NCBI GenBank assembly: GCA_018435605.1
Contig: JAHDNF010000002.1
Location: forward strand, 248,001-312,000
Origin: a bacterium
Lineage (GTDB): Bacteria; Auribacterota; Auribacteria; Auribacterales; Auribacteraceae
Length of the DNA stretch: 64,000 nucleotides
Direction of reading: 5' to 3'
Shown: positions 42,105 to 51,705 of the stretch, piece after piece
Numbering within the stretch: position 1 is the stretch's first letter
Layout of the letters: each line of letters begins with the position of its first letter
Position numbers and translations under genes: made by a program
Notes under the pieces: generated by a model
What the model was told of the DNA's origin: nothing
The model's database searches: none
Seen by the model: the letters and a program-made list of their open reading frames with translations, nothing else

Positions 42105-43898
42105 CTAAAACTCAAGTACATCGGGTACATGTTCACGCATGAACGCATGTAGTTTGTCCCGTATTTCAATTGAATCAGTCAGGTTTGTAACTTCCTGTAC
42201 AAGCTGTTTTATTTCTTTGAACGATACGGATCTGATAGTTCGCTTCAGTTCCGGTATGATGACCGAACTGCAACTAACTTCGTCGACCCCTAGTCCTATT
42301 AGAAGAAGCGCCAAAGTAGGTTCGCTAGCCATTTCGCCGCAGACTCCGACCCATATATTTTCCTTATGAGCGACATCAACAGTCATTTTGATAAGGCGCA
42401 ATACCGCGGGATGAGTGGGTTCGTATAGATACGCTATTTTTTCGTTTACCCTGTCGATAGCCATGGAATACTGTATCAGATCGTTTGTGCCGAGGCTGAA
42501 AAAATCGACTTCTTTGGCAAGTATATCAGCAGTAATTGCCGCAGAGGGCACTTCAATCATCACCCCTACTTCCATTGATTTATCGTAGGAAATACCTTCT
42601 TTTTCGAGATCGTTTTTTACTTCCTGCAATATAGCGTTAGCGGCTCTGACTTCTCTTATACCGGATATCATGGGATACATGAGTTTTATATTACCCAGCG
42701 CGCTCGCCCTCAATATGGCTCGCAGTTGAACTTTGAAAATCTCAGGGCGCGCAAGGCACAGCCTTATAGCCCTGCATCCCATGAATGGGTTCATTTCGTG
42801 TGGTATATCAAGTTGTGACAGGAACTTATCGCCGCCTAAGTCGATTGTTCGGATAACTACGGAATTGGGATACATTTGTTTCGCCACAGAAAAGTATGCT
42901 TGATAATGCTCGTCTTCAGTGGGCAGATCGGTTCTGTTCATATAGAAAAATTCGGTACGGTACAATCCGATTCCTTTGGCGCCGTGGGCAATAACAGAAG
43001 GTACGTCTTCCGGCATTTCTATGTTGGCGCCTAGATTTATGCGGTAACCGTCGACTGTTTCTGCGTATACGTCGCGCAATTGAGCGAGTTCTTCTTCATA
43101 GAGTTCCAGACGGGTTCGTTCCTTGCCGTAGCGCTCCATGGTTTTTTTTGTCGGATTGACAATAACAATCCCCCTGTTACCGTCAATTATAATAGACGAC
43201 CCTGCCTGAATTTTTTCGCTGATATCCACCAAACCGACTACAGCGGGAATTTCGAGTGTTCGTGCCATGATAGCGGTATGCGAAGTACGTCCGCCGATAT
43301 CCGTAGCGAAGCCGATGACATTTTCTTTATGCATCAACGCGGTATCTGACGGAGATATATCATGGGCGACGACGATTACTTCCTCGTTGAGCGAGGATAG
43401 GTCTTTATGCTCCTGACCGAGCAGGTTTTTGACTACTCTGCGGGTTACATCTTTAATATCGCTGGCGCGTTCTTTTAGGTAATCATCATTGATTCTGGAA
43501 AATATTTTCGCATATTTATCGGATATTTCCAGAAAAACAACCTCGATATTTTTCTTTTTGCTTTCGAGTTCTTTTATGACTTCTTCAACAAGTACACGGT
43601 CCTCTAGAACAAGAAGATGCGCGTTAAAAATCTCGGCGTGTTCGGTCCCCATAGCCTCGGCGATATGTTTCTGAATATCGAGTATCTGTTTGCGAGTTTT
43701 GATGAGCGCGTTCTCAAAGCGGGCGATTTCAAGCGGTATTTCGGATTCCGTTATAATACGTTCCTGAACTGCCGGATACAGAGGGGATTCGAATTTATAT
43801 ACCTTCCCGATAACGAAACCGGGAGATACAGGTATACCTCTGTAAACTATTTCGCTTGAACGTGACACTGTTTCCGATTTCTTTTTACTCGTAGCCAT
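42105..43898 (-). CDS. ptsI: PTS Enzyme I (phosphoenolpyruvate-protein phosphotransferase)
   Basis: 597 residues, slightly longer than the usual 570 because of a Lys/Ser-rich N-terminal stretch (1-17). The phosphorylated His is H207 in GGRTSHTAIMART. The C-terminal PEP-binding barrel shows GIGLYRTEFFYMNR, LGGDKFL and FSLGTNDLIQYSMAIDR, with GVCGEMASEP carrying the acid-base Cys. It passes phosphate from PEP to HPr. It lies 20 bases after ptsH. Confidence 0.96.
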   Translation of the reverse strand: MATSKKKSETVSRSSEIVYRGIPVSPGFVIGKVYKFESPLYPAVQERIITESEIPLEIARFENALIKTRKQILDIQKHIAEAMGTEHAEIFNAHLLVLEDRVLVEEVIKELESKKKNIEVVFLEISDKYAKIFSRINDDYLKERASDIKDVTRRVVKNLLGQEHKDLSSLNEEVIVVAHDISPSDTALMHKENVIGFATDIGGRTSHTAIMARTLEIPAVVGLVDISEKIQAGSSIIIDGNRGIVIVNPTKKTMERYGKERTRLELYEEELAQLRDVYAETVDGYRINLGANIEMPEDVPSVIAHGAKGIGLYRTEFFYMNRTDLPTEDEHYQAYFSVAKQMYPNSVVIRTIDLGGDKFLSQLDIPHEMNPFMGCRAIRLCLARPEIFKVQLRAILRASALGNIKLMYPMISGIREVRAANAILQEVKNDLEKEGISYDKSMEVGVMIEVPSAAITADILAKEVDFFSLGTNDLIQYSMAIDRVNEKIAYLYEPTHPAVLRLIKMTVDVAHKENIWVGVCGEMASEPTLALLLIGLGVDEVSCSSVIIPELKRTIRSVSFKEIKQLVQEVTNLTDSIEIRDKLHAFMREHVPDVLEF

Positions 43899-43918
43899 GC
43901 GCGCCTCACGATAACGGG

Positions 43919-44194
43919 TTATTCTTCACCAAACTTATTTTTAAAAAGATCCACTAATTCAGATAATGCTGATTGTGCGTCATTGCCTTCAGCGCGAATT
44001 TTGACTTTCGAGCCGCGGTTAGCGGCCAAGGTCATTACGCCCATAATGCTTTTCCCGTTGACTTCCATGGAATCTTTAGTTATGAAGACATCACTCTTGA
44101 ATTTATTAGCCAGCCGGACAATCATCGCCGCTGGCCGGGCATGAATGCCCAGTTTATTTATGATAGTTATTTCCTGTTCAAAAGACTGACTCAT
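43919..44194 (-). CDS. ptsH: Phosphocarrier protein HPr
   Basis: 91 residues. The phosphorylatable His is H18 in KLGIHARPA and the regulatory Ser is S49 in NGKSIMGVM, 31 residues apart as in H15/S46 of Bacillus. Both sites are intact, so it can take phosphate from Enzyme I and be phosphorylated by the HPr kinase encoded next to it. It overlaps hprK by 17 bases; AGGAG precedes the ATG. Confidence 0.95.
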   Translation of the reverse strand: MSQSFEQEITIINKLGIHARPAAMIVRLANKFKSDVFITKDSMEVNGKSIMGVMTLAANRGSKVKIRAEGNDAQSALSELVDLFKNKFGEE

Positions 44195-45140
44195 TTTCTC
44201 CTAAAGCCTTTTTCTTCATTATCGCAACAAGTTTATTATTCAATTCGAGGGCAGGGTTGATACCCAATTTTTTCAACCGATGGTTCAGCGCGGCTACTTC
44301 AACCAGCGAAATAACATCTCTGCCCGGTCGAACAGGAATGGTGATATGAGGCAATTTCACCCCCATAAAATCCATATATTCGCTTTCCAGCCCAAGTCTT
44401 TCGTACTCTTTTTCCGGATCCCATTTTTCGAGTGAGATAACCAATTCAACCCGTTTGCGTTCTTTGACGGATCCCACTCCGAACAATGTCTGAACGTTAA
44501 TTATGCCGATACCCCGCAATTCCATGAAATGTCGAGTAATCTTAGCGCCTTCGCCTATAATATAATCCGATTCCGTAAGTTTTAATCTGACTACATCATC
44601 GCATACAAGACGATGCCCTTTGCTCACAAGCCCCAGCGTAGTTTCGCTCTTTCCTACACCGCTTTTACCGAGTATCAGCACGCCGACTCCGAAAATTTCC
44701 ACTTCATCGCCATTAATAGTCATACTCGGAGCAAATTGATCTTCGAGAAAAATTGTTCCCTGATTGATTAGTTTCATAGTCATATAATGAGACCGTATAA
44801 GCGGTGTTTTATATTTATTTGCCAACTCAATAAACTCAGTTGAAGGAATAATTTTCCTTGCGAGGATGACGCACGGCACTTTTTCTTTGAACAATAATTC
44901 GAGACGCCTATAGCGTTCGTTGGCATCAAGCGACGCCAAATAAGATATTTCCGCTTTTCCAAGTACCTGCACACGCTTGCTGGCAAAATAATCTATATGT
45001 CCTGCCAAGGCAAGCCCCGGACGGTTAAGTTCCGCTACAGTAATGAAATTAGAGAGTCCTTCTTTGCCGGCGCACAATCTGAAACGCAATTTCGGTTTAA
45101 GTTTCTCAAAAAACTCCGAGACCTGTATTTTCGGTTTCAT
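44178..45140 (-). CDS. hprK: HPr kinase/phosphorylase
   Basis: 320 residues, the usual length. Walker A is GKSGVGKSE (about 157-165), and the family signature around MELRGIGIINVQTLFG (about 207-222) is present. It phosphorylates HPr on Ser in response to energy state and reverses the reaction. It sits in the order hpf-hprK-ptsH-ptsI, each within a few bases of the next. Confidence 0.95.
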   Translation of the reverse strand: MKPKIQVSEFFEKLKPKLRFRLCAGKEGLSNFITVAELNRPGLALAGHIDYFASKRVQVLGKAEISYLASLDANERYRRLELLFKEKVPCVILARKIIPSTEFIELANKYKTPLIRSHYMTMKLINQGTIFLEDQFAPSMTINGDEVEIFGVGVLILGKSGVGKSETTLGLVSKGHRLVCDDVVRLKLTESDYIIGEGAKITRHFMELRGIGIINVQTLFGVGSVKERKRVELVISLEKWDPEKEYERLGLESEYMDFMGVKLPHITIPVRPGRDVISLVEVAALNHRLKKLGINPALELNNKLVAIMKKKALGENESVF

Positions 45141-45148
45141 GGTTCCCC

Positions 45149-45955
45149 TTAAAACATATCGCTTATCAGGCCGAATTCTCCGTCTTTGCGATAAAAAAGA
45201 AGGCTGATAATACCTTTATCTTTTTCCGCAAAGACAATATATTCTTTTGCCAGTTTTTTAAGAGTCCTTGTGGCTTCCGGCACAGTCATTGTATCAATAG
45301 AAAACTGATCGGTTGCTGTTTCATGAATCTCCATCTGATCCCCATTGACAGGCGGAACAACCGACAGATAATGCCGGATAAACGATGCCTTCTCCGGATG
45401 ACGCTTTTCTTTGCCTTCTCGTTCGATAAGCTCATAGGCATGATCAGATGTTTTTGAAATAACATTTGTCTTTTCGGTATCCTGATTGATGAACAATTCG
45501 AAATGATCGTGCGACTCATTGAGCGCATCTATTGCCTGAGAAACCGTCAGATTATACACGGGCAAATCGGTATGTATAATAGTTTTTTCTATTTCCTCAT
45601 CTTCGATCTGAGCTTTCAGCGTAGCTTCTTCCGACGTAAAACGGGGGTCGAGATTTTTCACCTTATGGTGTTGAATTTTTTCTTTGGATTTGCGCATGTG
45701 CCGCTCTATCTTATCTATATTCCTATCTATGGCGGCAAACATATCCGTGTCTTCTTCCCTGCAGTGAAAAGAGGTCAATTGTGTATTGATATGACTCTCG
45801 ACAATAAACCTATATTTCTGCATATCCAGCGAAATATGAGCATCGATATTCTTATTGCTGTATTTTTCTATTTTGCTGAGTTTATCCTGCATATACTCTT
45901 TCATAGAGTCTGTAATACGAGCATCCCTGGCTATTATATAGATATTCAAAGTCAC
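45149..45955 (-). CDS. hpf: Ribosome hibernation promoting factor, long form with apparent duplicated C-terminal domain
   Basis: Up to 268 residues; typical long HPF is about 180-190. Residues 1-105 are the S30AE ribosome-binding domain (IARDARITDSMKEYMQDKLS). Two C-terminal dimerisation-domain-like units follow: YNLTVSQAIDALNESHDHFE and a more standard one, DTMTVPEATRTLKKLAKEYI, ending YRKDGEFGLISDMF. It should pair 70S ribosomes during starvation. AAAGGAG precedes a GTG (45955) by only 3 bases; a TTG at 45949, giving MNIYIIARD, is better spaced and may be the true start. A separate promoter lies upstream. Confidence 0.88.
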   Translation of the reverse strand: MTLNIYIIARDARITDSMKEYMQDKLSKIEKYSNKNIDAHISLDMQKYRFIVESHINTQLTSFHCREEDTDMFAAIDRNIDKIERHMRKSKEKIQHHKVKNLDPRFTSEEATLKAQIEDEEIEKTIIHTDLPVYNLTVSQAIDALNESHDHFELFINQDTEKTNVISKTSDHAYELIEREGKEKRHPEKASFIRHYLSVVPPVNGDQMEIHETATDQFSIDTMTVPEATRTLKKLAKEYIVFAEKDKGIISLLFYRKDGEFGLISDMF

Positions 45956-46048
45956 CCACTCCTTTCCCGTGTTAAAGTTGTATGTCTCAAATAATAAAAT
46001 TAGTACTTACCCGCTTAATAAAAAAGCGCAGTAAAGTAAAAATGCATT

Positions 46049-46078
46049 TATGTATCAAAAAAAGTCTGTCCATGTCAA
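46049..46078 (-). promoter_or_regulatory. Possible promoter of hpf
   Basis: On the minus strand, a perfect TTGACA (46078-46073) is followed after 18 bases by TACATA (46054-46049). It lies in the 143-base gap between lptB and hpf, the only sizeable gap in this part of the block. Confidence 0.4.
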
Positions 46079-46098
46079 GCAAATAACATTAAAAACCA

Positions 46099-46821
46099 TC
46101 ACATTTGAAACCGCTCTCCAAGGTATAACTGCCGTGCTTCCTGATCGTTGGCTAGATACTCGGCAGATCCTTGTTTCAATACTTTTCCCTCATAAATAAG
46201 ATATGTCCTGTCGGTGATTGACAGTGTTTCTCTGACGTTGTGATCGGTCAACAATATACCCAATCCGCGTTTGCGCAAATCGTCTATAATTTTTTGTACA
46301 TCATAAACTGCAATGGGGTCTACGCCTGAAAACGGTTCATCGAGCAAAATAAATGACGGCGAAGTTACCAAAGCTCTGGTTATTTCAAGCCGTCTGCGTT
46401 CTCCGCCGGAAAGTGTGTACGCTTTACTTTTAGCTACATGAGAGATACCCAGATCATTGAGCAGTTTTTCGAGTCTGTCTTTACGCTCCTGGCGAGATAT
46501 ATCGAGGGTTTCAAGAATAGCCATAATATTTTCTTCAACGGTAAGTTTTCTAAATACAGACGGTTCCTGCGACAAATAGCTTATTCCCCTGCGGGCGCGA
46601 TAACTCATAGGTATATTTGTAATATCCTCGTTATCAAACACTACTTTACCTTTATGCGGACGCACCAATCCGACAATCATATAAAAGGTTGTTGTTTTGC
46701 CTGCGCCGTTAGGACCTAACAAACCGACAATTTCCCCGCGTTTAACCGTGATATTGATTTCATCAACAACCCGTTTACGATTATATATCTTTACTAGATT
46801 TTCCGTTCGAAGTAATTCCAT
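46099..46821 (-). CDS. lptB: Lipopolysaccharide export ATP-binding protein LptB
   Basis: 240 residues, a single ABC ATPase. Walker [11 protein letters not shown]-loop [17 protein letters not shown], signature [15 protein letters not shown] and Walker [13 protein letters not shown] are typical; the YLSQEPSVF and GVDPIAVYD segments are LptB-specific. It drives LPS extraction with LptF/LptG (23-25.6 kb). It follows lptA by 20 bases. Confidence 0.95.
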   Translation of the reverse strand: MELLRTENLVKIYNRKRVVDEINITVKRGEIVGLLGPNGAGKTTTFYMIVGLVRPHKGKVVFDNEDITNIPMSYRARRGISYLSQEPSVFRKLTVEENIMAILETLDISRQERKDRLEKLLNDLGISHVAKSKAYTLSGGERRRLEITRALVTSPSFILLDEPFSGVDPIAVYDVQKIIDDLRKRGLGILLTDHNVRETLSITDRTYLIYEGKVLKQGSAEYLANDQEARQLYLGERFQM

Positions 46822-46841
46822 TTATAGCAACTCGTCTCGCG

Positions 46842-47345
46842 TCAAAACAACAGGCCGCTTCCGTTATCTTTCTCGTCGCGGTACAGGATCAATTTGGCCC
46901 GTGGCTCAAGTTTCATTTCAGTTTGGCCATCCTTGCGAAAAATGGTTATTTTATCCGCAGAATATATATTTTTATCTTCCATTATTCGCGGATTACCGGT
47001 CAACACCAACAGTCCTTCGGAGACTTTATAGGTAGCCTTTTCGCTTTTGGCTATTTTATCGTTCACATATATGACGACGTTTCCGAGAGCTTCGACAAAA
47101 TGAACCTGTCTGGAATCGTTATCGAAGTAAACATCCATCCGGTCGGAATATACTTCACCGCGTTCATCTTTTATGCACACATTCTCTTTGAAAACAGCCA
47201 TATTTTTCGTAAAATCCACCTCCAGAGGACCGTCTGAGGTAATTACAGTCGGGGTCTGCTCAGGCTGTTGTTCTGCCTGTAAGTCTGCCCTGCCAAATCC
47301 TATTAGAGCAAAGGCCGTCAGCAAACCGCAAATAATCTGTTTCAT
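46842..47345 (-). CDS. lptA: LptA/OstA-like periplasmic LPS transport protein
   Basis: 167 residues from the ATG at 47345, which GAGGAG precedes; the longer reading to 47429 overlaps lptC and lacks a ribosome site. A signal peptide (about 1-23) is followed by the OstA beta-jellyroll pattern (ITSDGPLEVDFTKNMAVFKE, VYSDRMDVYF, NPRIMEDKNIYSADKITIF). It bridges the periplasm between LptC and LptD. Order lptC-lptA-lptB is as in proteobacteria. Confidence 0.88.
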   Translation of the reverse strand: MKQIICGLLTAFALIGFGRADLQAEQQPEQTPTVITSDGPLEVDFTKNMAVFKENVCIKDERGEVYSDRMDVYFDNDSRQVHFVEALGNVVIYVNDKIAKSEKATYKVSEGLLVLTGNPRIMEDKNIYSADKITIFRKDGQTEMKLEPRAKLILYRDEKDNGSGLLF

Positions 47346-47391
47346 TCTTTTATCTCCTCGTTTGACGGGGTATACCGTATCATATCCAAAT

Positions 47392-47859
47392 TCAAAATAA
47401 AAAATCTTTCTTTTCACCGGTGATAACAACCCGCACGTTTTTTTTCAACTGCACCTGTTTATCCTGCATATTGCCTTCCATCTGGTCGCCGGTAATTATC
47501 ATATCCTTAGTCGTTATGGTCACCGGCTGATCGGTGCGAACTTGTTTTGTCGTCTGATTTACCTGAGCTGACGGGGATGTCATAACAACCTGCGATACTC
47601 CGTCGTTATGCTCATAAAAGATTGCTTTGACCTCATAAATTTCCACAAAACCATCTTCAATAAACTTCGCCGATTTACCATGGACTTCCCATGCCCGTTT
47701 GCCCTGTTTGTTCATATCAAAGATAGATACTCCGTCTTCGACAGTACCTATCGACACGCCGTTTTCCCCGTTGGCATGTTGTACCCATGCACAGATCAAC
47801 AGTATTCCCAAAAAAACGGTTACCGCGGTTATGTGACGAACCAAAGTATATTTCATCAT
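47392..47859 (-). CDS. lptC: LptC-like LPS export protein
   Basis: About 155 residues. A single N-terminal helix (about 8-26) anchors a periplasmic jellyroll: GVSIFDMNKQGKRAWEVHGK, FVEIYEVKAIFYE, SPSAQVNQTTKQVRTDQPVT, TGDQMEGNMQDKQVQLKKNV. It receives LPS from LptFG and hands it to LptA. The start is uncertain: ATG at 47859 is chosen, but a GTG at 47877 is possible. Position just before lptA supports the call, since the family is weakly conserved. Confidence 0.8.
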   Translation of the reverse strand: MMKYTLVRHITAVTVFLGILLICAWVQHANGENGVSIGTVEDGVSIFDMNKQGKRAWEVHGKSAKFIEDGFVEIYEVKAIFYEHNDGVSQVVMTSPSAQVNQTTKQVRTDQPVTITTKDMIITGDQMEGNMQDKQVQLKKNVRVVITGEKKDFLF

Positions 47860-47928
47860 ATCTTTCGTATAGAGCACCTTAATTTAGCTTTCTGCCAACC
47901 CCGCTATTATATCCGTTCGTATCCGGCA

Positions 47929-48447
47929 TTACTCTCCGAGATATTTTTTAATCACCGCATCCCATAATCCGTTACGTTTAAGAATGATTTCTATCACTTC
48001 CCTTACTGCTCCGCAACCGCACCGCCGGTCGGTAACGTAATCCGCATACTTGCGAATTTCATCCGGCGCATCGGGAACTGTGACTCCCCAACCGACGGCG
48101 ACAATAGGCTGTAAATCGACAAGATCGTCGCCCATGAAGCACACTTCGTCAAGTGACACATTATATTTCATTGCCAGAGATTTTACAACATCGATTTTAT
48201 TTTGAGCTCCCTGATATAGTTCGGTCACACCTAATTCAGTAGCTCTGACCTCAACCGGTTTGGACGACCGGCTTGTCACAAACGCCACAACGATGCCAGC
48301 TTGTAACGCCGCCTTGATACCCATACCGTCGTGAGCGGAAAAAACCTTAAGTTCGTTTCCGTTGCTGTCCAGCATGATGCGCCCGTCGGTAAGGATTCCG
48401 TCAACATCAAGTGCGAGCAGTTTTATATTAGTAGCAGGTATATTCAT
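47929..48447 (-). CDS. kdsC: 3-deoxy-D-manno-octulosonate 8-phosphate phosphatase
   Basis: 172 residues, a capless HAD phosphatase. LALDVDGILTDGRI holds the nucleophile and acid Asp pair (DxD), FVTSRSS the second motif and FMGDDLVDLQPI the third with metal-binding Asp. It makes Kdo from Kdo 8-phosphate. It lies between kdsA and lptC. The Kdo isomerase gene kdsD, often found here, is absent. Confidence 0.93.
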   Translation of the reverse strand: MNIPATNIKLLALDVDGILTDGRIMLDSNGNELKVFSAHDGMGIKAALQAGIVVAFVTSRSSKPVEVRATELGVTELYQGAQNKIDVVKSLAMKYNVSLDEVCFMGDDLVDLQPIVAVGWGVTVPDAPDEIRKYADYVTDRRCGCGAVREVIEIILKRNGLWDAVIKKYLGE

Positions 48448-48503
48448 TCATTTCCTCGTTCGGCATGTTGTTTCATACTTAAAACGACACAATTATCGAT
48501 TGT

Positions 48504-49343
48504 TTAGAGTTCTCTATTCAGTTCCGGTTTAACAATAGCATCTATTGCAAGCAATTGTCTTAACAAATTTTCCATACGGTCGAGCGGCAATGCGTTTGGT
48601 CCGTCGCACAATGCGGACTCAGGACACGGATGGCATTCAAAAAATACGCCGTCGCATCCTGCGGCTACTGCACTTCGGGCAAGATGCGGTATAAACTCGC
48701 GTTGACCGCCCGATGAAGTAGCTTGGCCGCCGGGTAACTGAACACTATGTGTAGCGTCGAATATTACAGGCACACCCATACGGCGGATAATCGGCAATGA
48801 CCGCATGTCGCTTACGAGATTATTGTAACCGAAACTTACCCCACGCTCGGTTATCGTAACTGAATCCTGTGCGATTCGTATGCATTTTTCGACAATATTC
48901 TTTACATCCCAAGGCGCCAAAAACTGTCCTTTTTTCACATTTATAGGTTTTCCGCAAGAAGCGGCGGCAACCAGCAGGTCGGTCTGACGGCACAAAAACG
49001 CGGGTATCTGCAATATATCCACCACTTGAGCGACAGGTTCGACCTGAGTTACACAGTGTATATCAGTCAAAACCGAAACACCGAACTTTTGTTTAACTGC
49101 GTGCAATATTTCAAGGCCTTTTTCCAAACCCGGACCGCGATAAGAATTTATAGAACTCCTGTTTGCCTTATCGAACGACGCTTTAAATATCAGGGGCATC
49201 GACAGCTTTTCGCACAAATCGCAAAGCTGTCGGGCTATATCAAAGGTTGTATCTTCGGTCTCGATAACACATGGTCCGGCGATCAACACCAACGGATGTC
49301 CGGCTCCGATATATATACTGTTGTCAACTGTTACCGTCCGCAA
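48504..49343 (-). CDS. kdsA: 3-deoxy-8-phosphooctulonate synthase
   Basis: 279 residues. [32 protein letters not shown] and [12 protein letters not shown] are diagnostic of KdsA. The Asn in KANRSS suggests the family type, and a Cys in AGPC at the metal-binding position suggests a metal-dependent enzyme; this is inferred. It condenses PEP with arabinose 5-phosphate. It overlaps pyrG by 13 bases. Confidence 0.95.
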   Translation of the reverse strand: MRTVTVDNSIYIGAGHPLVLIAGPCVIETEDTTFDIARQLCDLCEKLSMPLIFKASFDKANRSSINSYRGPGLEKGLEILHAVKQKFGVSVLTDIHCVTQVEPVAQVVDILQIPAFLCRQTDLLVAAASCGKPINVKKGQFLAPWDVKNIVEKCIRIAQDSVTITERGVSFGYNNLVSDMRSLPIIRRMGVPVIFDATHSVQLPGGQATSSGGQREFIPHLARSAVAAGCDGVFFECHPCPESALCDGPNALPLDRMENLLRQLLAIDAIVKPELNREL

Positions 49344-50971
49344 GAAATCACCTCCTCATCGACTATTTTAGAATAAGTCAAAGCCGCACCGATAAAATCT
49401 CTAAACAAAGGGTGCGCTCTATCCGGTTTCGATTTGAACTCAGGATGAAACTGGCAGGCTACAAACCACGGATGATCTGCCAGCTCAACTATTTCCACCA
49501 GATCGTTTTTATGATTTATCCCCGATATCAGACACCCGTTATCTACAAATTGTTTACGATAAGAATTATTAAATTCGTATCTATGCCTGTGGCGCTCAAA
49601 TATTTGATTCCCGCCATAGGCCTGAATAGCTTTGCTTCCTTCGGATAAAGCGCATTCATAAGCGCCAAGCCTCATGGTTCCTCCGAGATTCGCTACCTGT
49701 TTTTGTTCTTCCATAAGACATACAACAGGGTCGACGCATTCGGGATCAAGTTCGGTACTATGCGCGCCTGACAGGCCGATTACGTTGCGCGCAAACTCGA
49801 TAACCGCGCACTGCATTCCAAGACAAATACCGAAATAAGGAATTTTGTTCTCGCGGGCATACTGAATTGCCTTTATTTTTCCGTCAATCCCCCTGTCGCC
49901 GAATCCTCCGGGAACCAATATTCCGTCCACGCCGGCTAGTAACTCTCCGACTGTTTCCGAAGTAATACCTTCGGCGTCTATTCGAAGCGTATCGACTTTA
50001 GCGCAGTGATGAATACCTGCATGATCTATTGCCTCGTAAATACTTTTGTAAGAATCTTGAAGATTGATATATTTTCCTACGACAGCTATGGTAACCTTAT
50101 CTTTACTGTTTTTTATTGAGTCTATGATTTTCGACCAAGATGTCAAATCCGATTCTTGAGGAGCTTCCATCACCAAACGGTCGAGAATGATCTGATCGAC
50201 TTTTTCCCGCTGAAACATAAGCGGCAGTTCATATACAGTAACCGCCACGTCGCGTTCTTCTATAACCGCTTCCCTCGGTATATTGCAAAACAGCGATATT
50301 TTGTCTTTGAGTTCTTTTTTGAGGGGTTTTTCAGTTCTACATATAAGAATATCAGGTTGAATGCCGATACTGCGTAATTTTTCCACGCTGTGCTGAGTCG
50401 GTTTTGTTTTCATTTCACCGGCGGCGCGGATATAAGGAACCAGCGTCAAATGTATATACAGCGTATTGTGAACCCCCACGTCTAAGCGAAACTGCCTGAT
50501 TGCTTCAAGAAACGGTAAACTTTCTATATCTCCGACAGTACCGCCGATTTCGGTGATTACGATATCTGTATTTTTATCGCGAGCCAGAATTTTTATGCGG
50601 TTCTTGATTTCATTGGTTATATGCGGGATAACCTGAACAGTTTTACCGAGATATTTCCCTGCGCGTTCATTTTTTATTACGGATTCATATATCTGACCGG
50701 TAGTAACATTATTATTTTGAGTGAGTTTAGACGACGTGAACCGCTCATAATGCCCTAGATCAAGATCGGTTTCCGCCCCGTCGTCGGTAACAAACACTTC
50801 TCCGTGCTGGTAAGGACTCATAGTTCCCGGATCAACATTGATATACGGATCAAATTTCTGTAGCGTAACTTGCAACCCTCTGCTTTCCAACAATCTGCCG
50901 ATGGATGCCGCAGTTAATCCTTTGCCAAGCGATGAAACTACTCCGCCGGTAATAAAAATAAACTTTTTCAT
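49331..50971 (-). CDS. pyrG: CTP synthase
   Basis: 546 residues. The N-terminal synthetase domain starts [20 protein letters not shown]; the C-terminal class I glutamine amidotransferase carries the nucleophilic Cys in [11 protein letters not shown] and the His/Glu in QFHPEF. It makes CTP from UTP, the nucleotide that KdsB uses to activate Kdo, so its place between kdsB and kdsA makes sense. It overlaps kdsB by 4 bases. Confidence 0.97.
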   Translation of the reverse strand: MKKFIFITGGVVSSLGKGLTAASIGRLLESRGLQVTLQKFDPYINVDPGTMSPYQHGEVFVTDDGAETDLDLGHYERFTSSKLTQNNNVTTGQIYESVIKNERAGKYLGKTVQVIPHITNEIKNRIKILARDKNTDIVITEIGGTVGDIESLPFLEAIRQFRLDVGVHNTLYIHLTLVPYIRAAGEMKTKPTQHSVEKLRSIGIQPDILICRTEKPLKKELKDKISLFCNIPREAVIEERDVAVTVYELPLMFQREKVDQIILDRLVMEAPQESDLTSWSKIIDSIKNSKDKVTIAVVGKYINLQDSYKSIYEAIDHAGIHHCAKVDTLRIDAEGITSETVGELLAGVDGILVPGGFGDRGIDGKIKAIQYARENKIPYFGICLGMQCAVIEFARNVIGLSGAHSTELDPECVDPVVCLMEEQKQVANLGGTMRLGAYECALSEGSKAIQAYGGNQIFERHRHRYEFNNSYRKQFVDNGCLISGINHKNDLVEIVELADHPWFVACQFHPEFKSKPDRAHPLFRDFIGAALTYSKIVDEEVISCGR

Positions 50972-51705
50972 AAGCGTTTTTCAATCTCCTTAACATCTTC
51001 CGGTGTATCCACCCCTATCCCTACATACTGCGTCATCACCGTCTTTATACGAAACCCGTTTTCAAGAACACGCAATTGTTCGAGCCGTTCCATTTTCTCC
51101 AGTGTCGATGGAGGGTACTTGATCAATTGTAGCAAAAAAGATTTACGAAATCCATAAAGACCTATATGTTTATACCATTTTTTATTAGGAGTATCGGCCG
51201 AATCACGTAAAAACGGCACTTTCGATCTGGAGAAATACAGCGCAAACCCGTTGCAGTCGACAACCGCTTTTACGACGTTGGGATTATCCAGATCGGACAT
51301 ATCCGTCACCTCGGCTATTGGGGTTGCCATAACTACATGCGGATCACTGATAAGCGCTTGGGCTACATTATCGATGACACAAGGGTCTATAAGAGGCTCG
51401 TCGCCTTGTATATTAAGTACATACTCGCAATCTATCGCACCAACCGCCTGCGCTATACGGTCTGTTCCCGACGGATGAGATGCATCAGTCATAACCGCTG
51501 ATCCCCCGAACTGGATAACCGTATCGAAAATACGCTCGTCGTCGGTAGCGACGATTAGACGGTTTACCAGAGAGGCTTTCAAGGCGCGTTCATACACATG
51601 CTGTATCATCGGCTTGCCTGCTATTAACGCCAGTGGCTTACCGGGAAACCTGCTGGAATCATAGCGCGCCGGAATAACACCGCACACCTTATAGTTTCCT
51701 GTCAT
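50968..51705 (-). CDS. kdsB: 3-deoxy-manno-octulosonate cytidylyltransferase (CMP-Kdo synthetase)
   Basis: 245 residues. [17 protein letters not shown] at the N-terminus, [14 protein letters not shown] and [14 protein letters not shown] are the family's signatures. It couples Kdo to CMP before transfer to lipid A. Its start overlaps the end of the heptose-phosphatase gene by 4 bases and its end overlaps pyrG by 4. Confidence 0.95.
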   Translation of the reverse strand: MTGNYKVCGVIPARYDSSRFPGKPLALIAGKPMIQHVYERALKASLVNRLIVATDDERIFDTVIQFGGSAVMTDASHPSGTDRIAQAVGAIDCEYVLNIQGDEPLIDPCVIDNVAQALISDPHVVMATPIAEVTDMSDLDNPNVVKAVVDCNGFALYFSRSKVPFLRDSADTPNKKWYKHIGLYGFRKSFLLQLIKYPPSTLEKMERLEQLRVLENGFRIKTVMTQYVGIGVDTPEDVKEIEKRL

